Below, piece after piece: positions 55,801 through 64,000 of a stretch of 64,000 nt of DNA. The stretch spans positions 4,399,580 to 4,463,579 of the forward strand of contig JACAXG010000059.1 of the NCBI GenBank assembly GCA_018881555.1, read 5' to 3'. This DNA is from Amblyornis subalaris (taxonomy: Eukaryota > Chordata > Aves > Passeriformes > Ptilonorhynchidae). Made by a program: the position numbers and the translations under genes. The first letter of the stretch is position 1. Each line of letters opens with the position of its first letter. The notes below the pieces were generated by a model. It saw only the letters and a list, made by a program, of their open reading frames with translations. It did no database searches and was not told where the DNA came from.

Positions 55801-58800
55801 ACTCACCAAATCCTGCCTTTAGAAAGTGACCCCTTGGTTTCCTTCTCCCTCTTGTGTCTNAGACTGACACAGCCTACAACCACAGATGGGATAAGTTTGT
55901 TAAGGAGGTCCTTTTACCCAGCTCTGCACCAAGGATGGATCTCCACCTGCCTGTTTTCCTGCTTCCCAGTGATGGAAGTTTGCACCCTCCTGTGCACCGA
56001 TCCTCTATGCTGCTTTAGAAACACAGGCTGCTTCCTACTCTGACATGCATCCATGACCCAAATGGCCTTCCAGTTTCTATGGATGCCCATAAAAACACCT
56101 CCCCCACTTCAGCCCTTGCTGCTGGACTCTACTGAGGTGTTTTGCCTCGTCTCTTTTTGCCTTATCTAGTCCAGAAGCACAAAAGATTTGCTGATCTATG
56201 CAAATGTCTCTCCATTAGCCTCATACCATCAGAAGTGGGTAAAGTCACAAGTCATTTACTTAAGGAATGTAGGGTTTTTTTCTTCTTGCTCAGACATGTA
56301 ACTTTGTGAGAAGGCTGGGACATTATCCCTTTGCAAACTATTCAGAAATGCTGAGTATTGTGCTTGAATGAGGCCAGAGTTTAATGAGACAAAAAATCTG
56401 GATCCTTGGGTATCATTTAATTTGCACCTCCAGTAGTGAAGGTGGTTCTACTCTTTGGCAGCAAAGGTGGTTATCAAGGCTACAGGCATAACTTAACCAT
56501 AAGGTTTTTGATTAATTTAGCTTTAATCACCTTTGCTACTAGAGAAACTCTACTCTGTAATAACACCTATCATTTTAGAAATTGTCTGGGACACTCCAGC
56601 TCCTCGGCAGANACTGTCTTTTCTTCTGTGGTTGGCATGCAGTTGGTGTGAAGCAAACTTCCTGACCTAAGCCCTGTGTCCAGTGTGGTGGCATTCAGCA
56701 GAAATGCCGTGGGCTGTCCGTGCCTGGTCATGTTGGCACTGCTGGTCAATCTGTGGAAGTCTGGCATTTGTGGTTGTGGAGCAGTGATCTGAATTTTTCC
56801 NAGTTAAATTGGTTGGAGGCTGTTCAGTGCAGTCAGACCCAGGTTGGCTGAGGCACTGGGGAACGAGGATGTGAACATCCATGAGCTGTTCAGTCAAAGC
56901 CTGTGATAAATCACACAACTGCTGACAGATTCCATTGTTGATCCTGGGTGGCTGCCCANTCCCATGGATGTGATATCAGTTCCACATTTCCCCTTGGAAG
57001 GCTCACGAGGGAATTTAGTGATGTGTCTGTTGGGATGGACATGCATGTGGATGCATATTTGGAAGGGTCTGAGAGTAAGAAAGTGGCAGCAATTTCACTC
57101 TTTAGTCACCAAATGCAACCACATTTGTAAAAAGTGAATTAAAGCAATTCTGAACACTAGTGAAATGAATTGAAGAGAGAAATGGGTTCATCTAGTTTAA
57201 TTGAAGGCTAAGTAATTATTTTTGTGGGTTATTTGCTCCAGGCAAAGGGCTGAATTTAGTTTTTGCATTGTAGGTNTAAGTTCTATGCAAAAATACCCGT
57301 TTGGGTGACCTGTTTTCTGATGGAATTAACTGTGAATTATTGTTACCAAAAAACAATTTGGCAGAAATTCTGTAAACTTTCCAGGCAGCAAAGGTCTCTG
57401 AACATACAGGATCTAATGTGGAGGGTTCAGAAGTTAAGAAGTCAACATATAAAAAAGACTTTTATTGATTCATTACTTGTTTATTGCTTATTTTTAACAC
57501 AGTATTTTATCTCAAGAAGACCTTTATAACAAAAGACAAATTTTTAGGAAAAAGGTACAGGAAAAAAAATTCCAACTTATATTTACCCCTTTGAAAATAT
57601 TTTCTAAGCTTTCATCAGCTAAAATAATTAGGGAAATTGTTTCTGTGCAGGCATGTGTGCTGCTGAAAAGAAGTTAAATGATTCAGAAAGGGATAGCATG
57701 GGCTTACCTAAGGAGCTTTAAGGAATTGATATAGTTAAAGTGGAGCTCTATGGGTTTNNTTTTTTTAATCTGGAAAGAAGAGTTTTCCTACTGGCTGCTC
57801 CAGGTTGGAGCAAGCCTGGATGGGTCTCTCTTGTGCAAGTCTGTGATGCCCTCTACCAGCTGCCTGCTCAGCAGCAGCGANCGTGCGGGTCTGCCCCATC
57901 AGAGCAACCCTGAGCAAGGGCTGCTGAGCTGGGTAATCATTACCACTGACTCGTGCTGCCCTTCTGCTCAGCCATCTGCAGCCCTCGCTCCCGCTGCGCG
58001 TTCCGCGCGCTCCCGGCCGGGCAGGGGAACGGAGCGGAATCCTTCCCCGAGCAGCAGNGCNGTCGGCTTCCCACAGCTCTGGCTCNCAGTCTTTGGTGCC
58101 TGAGGAAGGGCAGGCTCTGACCAGACTTTGTCTGGGGTTGGCACAGTCGTTACACGACTGTCCTAAGTGGATTCTCTGGGGGCCTGATGCCAGCCCTGAG
58201 GGTAGACTCTGCAGTTGTTCCTTCAGCAGGGAGTGCTTCTGTAGGTCTCCCTCCTCAGCTGCCCCTTTTCATACAGCTTGTAGAAATGTAGTATCTATCA
58301 AACCACTGCCTTCCCTGTGAAATTTGATTAAAACTTACAAATTACCTTAGATGTGTGTGGTCAGAGCAGGCAGAAGCGAAGGCACACAGCTTAGGCACGC
58401 AGGCCTCTTCTCTTACTGAAAAGTTCCATACCTTAATTAAATGATGTGACATAAATCACAAAGTGCCACCATTCACAGTATCAGCTTCCCCCGATCCAAA
58501 CCAAAGCGACAGTGACACCCACATGGTCTAATCTGGCTGCAGGGTTTCTCCCACGGGGAGAAAGAAGCTTGTCCACCCTGGTACCTCGAAATGCCATGTC
58601 CTTCTTGCAGGAGACCTGCTGCAGTACCCGTGGTTCATTTACATCCTGGCTGGGTGTGCAGCGGGTGTGCTCATCCTGGTGGTGGCTTTGCCTGCAGCCA
58701 TATGTTGCTGCATGAAGAGGAAACATAAGTTCATCCCAGTGCCTTCAGGTGAGTGGAGAATACTGTGATCCCCCTGGGATGAGTCTGAGAGAGGACTGTG

Positions 58801-61100
58801 TTTGTGCAGGCTGGGGTTGACATGGCCTTAGAGTAAACTGGTTTCAGCTGGGTGGCTGCTTGTCCTCCAGCCTGTCCTCCCTTGACCTGGTGGAGCAGAA
58901 ATCTGCTTGCTGATAGGCAACTCTTATGGCCAGCAGGGTCTTGAAGTAAACCTCACTTTTCCTTTNTTCACCTCACACTTGTCACCATGTGCCCCTGGCC
59001 AGAAAAAAANCCCACATCAGAACCTTTTCTATGGCAATAAAATTGAACCTTATTCAGGTGTGATCCCGAAATGACCCGAAGGTTTCTGATGGCAGTTTTC
59101 CCNTGTCAGCACCGGGCCCTGGGTGCAATCTGCCTGTGCCACCTCAAGCTGTGATCCTGCCAGCATGGCCAAGCTGGTCTCTGGCAGGTTGGTGGTGGCC
59201 CTCTGTACTCGGCATCTGTCTGCTCCGGGAGCGGAGCCAGCGCCGCGCGAGGAGGGGACGCAAACATGTGTGGTGGTCTGGCCTCAAAATGGACCTGCCG
59301 AGGCTGGGGGTGTGGGGGGCGGCCTCTTCCTTCAAGTCTTGGGTTTTGGTTTCACAGAGGAGGAGAAGGATGATGGGTTAACAATGTCAGTGGTGTCCAG
59401 TGAAGGCATGAAGAGCCCCCCCAATGGTGACCGTGTCGAGGCTCAAGCTGCCCAAGCTGACTGCCCTCCGAAGCCTGGTGAGTCCAGTGACCTGTTTGAA
59501 GTCAGAGAGAGACCTTGTTTAAGAGGATGGGGGACACAGTGTTTGTGGCTGGTGGGGGTGGAGGTGACAGTAGAGAGGGGCCTGAGAGACTAGCACAGGG
59601 AAGGTGCTGCACCTTGCCCAGGTGACGGGAGTTGCAGCAGGGCATTTTTCAGTACCTTGCTGAAGCTCAGAGTCCGCACGGGGGTAACTCTTGCCCTCAC
59701 CCAGCCATGAGAGGTAGAGGCAGCCACCCCATAAACATCCCACAAGGGTGGTGCCAGCAGGCTGCAGACTGTCTGTTCCAGTATCTCCTGTGCTAAAACA
59801 CATATCTCAAAAACGGCAACCCCCCAAAACTTGGCAGTTTTCCNGCAATTTTCTCACCCCTCTCCCCTTGTCGTCAGTAACATTTTATAAAAACNGGCAT
59901 TGTTTTTGTGAGCAGTCATCTTCACGACAGCATGAACCAATATGCTGAGCTGTAAACACAGCTAAATCCCATCAAAGCCAGAGGCTTCTGTATTTCCTTA
60001 AATTGAGGCTAAAGTGGGAATATGGCCACATTTTAAATTCTTNAAAGAGATCGAGCATAAACCCCCACAGCTTTAGCACAATATGGTCAAAGGAGTGTGG
60101 TGATACAAACCCTTCAGAAATCTCCTGTTCTGTAAGTGCTTGATATTGATCCTCCACGTTTTCCATTGTGTTTCCCTCAGTTTTGCTTCCCAAACACAAA
60201 TGCTGGCCATGCCTNTCCTAGTAATGCACCATCATCAGCTGAAGTAGGTTAGGCAGAGACATCATGAACTGGAGCAACGTTACATAGGTCATAGCCTGGT
60301 CTCAGCACTGCTGTCTCCATTTCTGGTGTCCTTCACTGTACCGTGCACAGCCTCCTGTAGCTCAGCTGTGCTTTATGTCTAACCTTGGATGCTCTTTGCT
60401 CTGCTTTCAAAATATTAAATGCTACTCATGAACACAGAGCAAGAAAGAAAAAAAAAGTCTTTCGTGTCATTGTTTAATATTAATATACTTCAAGTTTAGA
60501 GCTTTTAATAAAAAATTTACATGTTGTAAGTTTGACTAAAAAAGTAGCCTATATTTAAATTTTTTACAATTAAGTAAAAAGCATGTGGAAAATAGGTGAG
60601 AACATACTAAATGTGTGCTGTTAGCTAGCTTTAATTATTCAGATGGAAGTGAATAGATTTGGCTTTAGCATTTTGGTACTAAAGGTTTGGTAGTCACAGT
60701 ACTAAAGTACTTTGGTGCTAAGAGGCCAGATAGCTTCAGTACCAAAGGGAGTGCCTAAAGGCACGATGGATAGCTCAGTAAATGAGTAGTTACAAAGAAA
60801 ATTGAAACTTGACTTGCAGATGCGTGGGGCGAGGGGACTGAGTGGATTAGGCAGCCTGCAGCACTAGGGAACAGGGGGAGAATTNCCGTGAGGGTGAGCC
60901 AAAGTGTGGGCACTTCTAAACCATTTCTCCCTTCTCCAGATGCTGCCCAGACTGGTCAAGGCATTGAGCCCCAGCCCCTGGCGGAAGAAAACGTACCAGT
61001 GCAGATAGANGCTGAGGAAATGCCAGATCCTGAGGTCGTGGTTGATATGGAAAGCCAGGAAGATGCCTCAGACTGTTTCCCGGATCCAGTTGATGAGTGA
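52807..61100 (+). CDS. CD2/SLAM-family-like two-Ig-domain membrane receptor, complete, tyrosine-less tail
   Basis: Six exons, all joined in phase 1 with GT-AG borders: 52807-52867, 53697-53975, 55436-55684, 58611-58748, 59358-59477 and 60940-61100. They give 335 residues. Signal peptide: about 1-20 (MDFGSPFALLCLLVIIAVTQ). V-like domain: 21-113, lacking the B-F disulfide (YEFVF where a canonical V domain has YxC) but with ENGSLVLRSVEKEDEGKYEF, typical of the CD2 family. C2 domain: 114-197, five Cys including the family pattern LFC...FVC...LSC. Transmembrane: about 203-231, then basic KRKHK. Tail: about 100 acidic and proline-containing residues without a single Tyr, hence no ITSM or ITIM. N-glycosylation sequons: three in V, three in C2. 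Such receptors bind other CD2-family molecules on leukocytes; ligand and cell type are unknown here. CD2, CD48, CD244 or a SLAMF orthologue cannot be told apart by eye. Confidence 0.88.
52868..53696 (+). other. CD2-like gene intron 1
   Basis: Non-coding; several ambiguous bases. Nothing else recognised. Confidence 0.7.
53697..53975 (+). CDS. CD2-like receptor exon 2 (V-like domain)
   Basis: The acceptor is ctcctttcag at 53687-53696 and the donor is GTAAGT at 53976; 279 nt, phase 1 to phase 1. Features include WTGVLSGGSAVFSLGIQSL (one unresolved base), the two close cysteines CGSSASRC, and ENGSLVLRSVEKEDEGKYEF. The open frame extends upstream of the acceptor, but the phase and family pattern favour this border. 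Two n bases affect one Gly and one unresolved residue. Confidence 0.88.
53976..55435 (+). other. CD2-like gene intron 2
   Basis: Non-coding; no repeat or exon recognised. Confidence 0.7.
55436..55684 (+). CDS. CD2-like receptor exon 3 (C2 domain)
   Basis: The acceptor ends in gtgaccag at 55435 and the donor is GTGAGT at 55685; 249 nt, phase 1 to phase 1. The product begins EPTVGIQCFPDGTAELFCNV and ends with IELSCSY. Trp in FRWLLNG and Cys in EFVCLV are the core Ig residues. Confidence 0.92.
55685..58610 (+). other. CD2-like gene intron 3
   Basis: Non-coding, mostly AT-rich, with a small CpG-rich patch at 57,960-58,060 (ctcccgctgcgcgttccgcg and onward). No exon recognised. Confidence 0.65.
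58611..58748 (+). CDS. CD2-like receptor exon 4 (transmembrane)
   Basis: The acceptor is ccttcttgcag at 58600-58610 and the donor is GTGAGT at 58749; 138 nt. It encodes DLLQYPWFIYILAGCAAGVL, a continuing hydrophobic run ending AAICCC, then MKRKHKFIPVPS. The three cysteines at the membrane edge could be palmitoylated. Confidence 0.92.
59358..59477 (+). CDS. CD2-like receptor exon 5 (cytoplasmic)
   Basis: The acceptor is tggtttcacag at 59347-59357 and the donor is GTGAGT at 59478; 120 nt. It encodes EEKDDGLTMSVVSSEGMKSP and PNGDRVEAQAAQADCPPKP. Both borders are good and the phase fits; no tyrosine is present. Confidence 0.82.
59478..60939 (+). other. CD2-like gene intron 5
   Basis: Non-coding. 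Contains an AT-rich stretch at 60,420-60,660 and a palindrome-rich stretch at 60,671-60,755 with repeated ttggtact / agtaccaa motifs. Confidence 0.65.
60940..61100 (+). CDS. CD2-like receptor exon 6 (cytoplasmic, stop)
   Basis: The acceptor is cccttctccag at 60929-60939. The frame encodes an acidic tail, AAQTGQGIEPQPLAEENVPV to FPDPVDE, and ends at TGA 61098-61100. One codon (GAn) is Glu or Asp. Confidence 0.85.
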
Positions 61101-63560
61101 TCTGACATGCTTGCTGTTCTGCCCTGAAGCCGATGACACTTGTCCTTTGCATCCCATAGTCTCATTGTGTGTAAGAATTGGCCTGGAAAATTTTAGCGGG
61201 GGAAAAGACGTGAGGTGTCAGACCTTCTCACCTCATTTAAAAAGAAAAAAGAAAATACAAAGAAAAGCACACACGTGGCTTCAGGGCCGCACTGCCGTGG
61301 GCTGACAGGTTCACTAACAAACAAAACCGGGCAGCTCTTTGATGCTTTGCCTGATAACAGAGCTGCAGCTAAACCAAGGATCCCCAGGGGACAGCCTGGA
61401 ATGAGACGGGCGGTTCCTCCCGCTCCCTGCCCACCCCATGCCTTGCCATGTCTCTGCCAGCCCGGGGCAGGCANGTCAGGTGGGTTGAGGTGGCCTGCCA
61501 GTCCCGGACAGACACCAAGGACCTGCCAGAAATTTCCTGAGAAAGCCTCTTCTTGGGAGACTTCAGGGCATTTTTTCACAGGCCCTGCAAAAGAAACTCA
61601 GAGGAGGTTTCAGCTCGGTATCTGCTGTGCTGGGTGCTTACCTGAGTCGCTCCTCTGAGCTCCAGCCCCTGTGATTTGGCCCTCACCTCTTGCTGCCTGG
61701 AGCAGGAGCAGGGGTGGGGGCTGCTGCGTGCAGACCTGGGGTGATGCTGGCTTTGCTCACCTCCTGGTGCCCCAAATGACAGGGGGTACAGGTTACCTTT
61801 CACCAGAACCCGGCTCTGTGGGCTGCCCCTGAGCTAAGCCAGTGCTGTCACTTGCTCGCTTGCCTGCAGCAGGAGGGGGCCTGGGGCTTGGGGGTGCAAT
61901 TTTGGCAGAAACGTTGATTTTAACGCTGAGATTTGTTTATCAGTGCAAGCATTTAGTGCCTTTAGTGTAATGGTTTAGCTACTGCAAGCTGATGAAGCTG
62001 GCCATCTGCCTGTGCATGTAGGCTTGTTTGGGGCTGTGTTATTTGCACAGACAGCAGCAATTTATAGAATCTCTTAGGTAAGTCTTGCTGCTACGCATGT
62101 CCTGTTCTGCTCAGGGGAGGTATGCCTGTGGGGCAGCTGGGGTAGACCTGCAGGGAAGAAGGATGTGGTGAGGAGAGGGCAAGGACTCTGTCCCAGGCAG
62201 CAGGGAGCTGAGTCCCTGGCAAAGCTGCCAGGGGCTGCAGGACTCTCAGGCTACAGGGAGTGCTGCAGGATGTGCTGCCAGAGCAAGGTATTTACTGTAC
62301 AAGACAATTTTGGTAGTCAGGGTGAGGCATGTTGGTGTTAAACTAGCCCACTGGGCTAGAAAGGCATGGGGGAGTAAAAGCAGAGGTGGTACAGATTGGG
62401 ACCCAAAGGGATGGGGAGGTGTGTACTGCATTCCTCTCTTCCCTTGTCATTTCGTCCCTGTTTTATATTGTGCTGACATTGTGCTGTGAACCCCTTGGAA
62501 ATGGATTTAAGATATGCCTGGTAAGTGCCATCCAAGGAGGTCTGTGGGCACCCCAGCAAAATGCAAACTAAACCGAAGGCTTCTCTCCCAGGCCAGGGAG
62601 CTGGTGGGGTGGCTGCACACTTACCTGGGAGTCCTTCGTCTCCGTGTACTTGCCAAGGCTCTGCATCAGTGACACCNAGCCATAGGTGATTGTTCTTGCT
62701 GTTTCCTTGTCCTGTGACTCTCTTTAGAAGATTTTTGGATCTCGTGTGCTGTGCTGGTGGTGATTCAGACTGTCTCTGCTTTTTAAGGCTGCCGTAGGAA
62801 TCAGATTTTCCACGGTAAGAGGGAGATGATAATTCTTTTCCTTACGGTGCTGTTCTGACTCCNTTCAATATAAACATTCCTCAGAGGCTGTGAGTTGAAT
62901 GACAAAAACGTGACCNAGAGTGCTTGGGGTGGCAGCTGCCTGTAGGCAGCAGAGAAACAGTGACATTGGGTGAAGTGTCACTGGGCTAGTGTCACAAAAA
63001 CAGGGGGACTTAGTCAGCTTTGCTCACTTCTGCACTTTCCGGCAGGGGCAGGCAGGGGACAGTCGACTCCAGCACATGTTTCAAAGGCTGAGCAGTGCTC
63101 TGAGCTGCAATGGAGAAGATGGCAGTGTTTGGGTGCTGAGGGTGAGAGCTGGGCCAGCCTTATCCTGCTGGGCTGGTGCATCCCAGCTCCAGCTTGTCCT
63201 AGTGCTGCCTTCCTGCTGTCAGCCCTGGGAGGGCTGGGGCTGCCCAGCAGCTGTGAACACCACCACTGTTGTAATCCCAGTCTTGGGAGGATTTTTCCCA
63301 TTGAGATGGGAGTCCAAGATGCAAGAGGTCTTTATGATACAGATTGGATGAGTCTGGTTTTCTGTCCTTTACCACTGAAAGTGCTGTTCAGCAAAAGTTT
63401 CTGTTACTGGGAAGTCAGGAGAGAAGTGATGCAGCCTGTGCCCTTCCTTTAACTGTATGTGTTCATGCCCAGCTATTGTTCTTTTTTGGTGNTTTTTTTT
63501 TTAATTTTTCCTTTTTCCCTGTGATGATTTCATTCCAAATAAAAAGATCTGTTTTCTAAT
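61101..63560 (+). other. Probable 3' UTR and flank of the CD2-like gene
   Basis: No further coding exon in phase is required after the TGA. The first convincing AATAAA signals are at about 63,538 and 63,654, both in AT-rich surroundings, so the UTR could be about 2.4-2.6 kb. A small exon-like piece at 62,730-62,815 is treated separately. Confidence 0.4.
62730..62815 (+). pseudogene. Orphan transmembrane-like exon with in-frame stop
   Basis: Between an acceptor-like ctctttag (to 62,727) and a donor GTAAGA at 62,816, a phase-1 reading gives DFWISCAVLVVIQTVSAF, then a TAA, then GCRRNQIFH: a hydrophobic helix followed by basic residues, as at the end of a membrane receptor. No matching neighbouring exons were found. 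It may be a relic of a duplicated receptor, an alternative exon that ends the protein, or chance. Confidence 0.25.
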
Positions 63561-64000
63561 TTGTTTTGGGAATGTTTAAGTTTTGTTATTTAATAACTGT
63601 CTCTTTCTGGTTTTCACTGGAACTGCAGGCTTATTTTCAGATTTACACACAGCCAAATAAAGGAAAGGTGATAACAAGTAACTGCTGACCAGAGCTGACC
63701 TGGGTGGAACTGTGAGGTGCAGGGAAGCGATGCAGGGAAATGATCCGGTTTTGCCCATCTTTATCCACTTATATTTTTTTGTGACACCGAATCCACCTTA
63801 TCTGTAGAGAGGACACTGGACTGTATAGCACCTTTTGCAAGGAGGAGGTGGCTCATGCTCACCCTCAGACAGGTGGGCCCAGATGGTGGGTAAAACCAGT
63901 GTCCTGATGGTTTGTGATCATATCAAATCCCTTGAGTTTAGCATGACAAGGCTATCCCTGGAATACTGGTGTGACTGGACATGGGCGATCCTGTCCTGCA
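63561..64000. other. Right-hand flank, nothing recognised
   Basis: No coding or repeat signal was identified up to the window edge. Confidence 0.5.

Noticed and set aside
59136..59381. Trp-rich hydrophobic plus basic segment as an alternative membrane exon
   Set aside because: No good acceptor/donor pair in phase, and the gene already has a clear transmembrane exon.

Overview
The window looks like a piece of a bird nuclear genome. It carries several CR1 LINE fragments with the typical avian 3' tail, genes split into short exons by GT-AG introns, and a heavily decayed gammaretrovirus-like endogenous element. Single ambiguous bases (n) are scattered throughout, so some codons are unresolved. 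Three protein-coding genes can be supported; the remainder is intron, untranslated sequence, repeats and non-coding DNA. I found no tRNA, rRNA or CRISPR array.

Layout. (1) 1-12,683, + strand: the 3' two-thirds of ILDR2, in six exons from the transmembrane exon (2,312) to the stop codon (12,683). The signal peptide and Ig-V exons lie upstream of the window. A 3' UTR of unknown length follows. (2) 14.4-15.8 kb: two back-to-back minus-oriented CR1 copies in a long stretch without recognisable exons. (3) 25,592-about 30,040, - strand: a KRAB-type C2H2 zinc-finger gene with one finger exon (eight fingers) and one KRAB-B exon; a 5' non-coding exon in the GC-rich CpG island at 29.7-30.3 kb is inferred. 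No KRAB-A exon could be found. (4) 30.3-44.7 kb: a gene-poor interval with CR1 pieces, a MITE-like element with 47-bp inverted repeats, and AT-rich stretches dense in octamer and homeodomain-type motifs. (5) 44.75-48.1 kb: remains of an endogenous retrovirus (+ strand; matrix, capsid, nucleocapsid, protease, reverse transcriptase and integrase fragments), broken by stops, frameshifts and deletions. (6) 52,807-61,100, + strand: a complete six-exon gene for a 335-residue CD2/SLAM-family-like receptor, with a signal peptide, a V-like domain lacking the canonical disulfide, a C2 domain, a transmembrane segment and a tail without any tyrosine. (7) 61.1-64 kb: its probable 3' UTR and flank, including an orphan transmembrane-like exon with an in-frame stop.

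How the genes relate. ILDR2 (an angulin / B7-like protein) and the CD2-like receptor are both Ig-superfamily membrane proteins; the zinc-finger gene is a putative DNA-binding repressor. No operon-like or shared regulation is implied. In mammals the 3' end of ILDR2 faces TADA1; I see no TADA1 here, which suggests a different gene order. The best candidate for something poorly described is the tyrosine-less CD2/SLAM-like receptor. The KRAB-B-without-A zinc-finger gene, the MITE-like hairpin and the tandem repeat in the CpG island come next.
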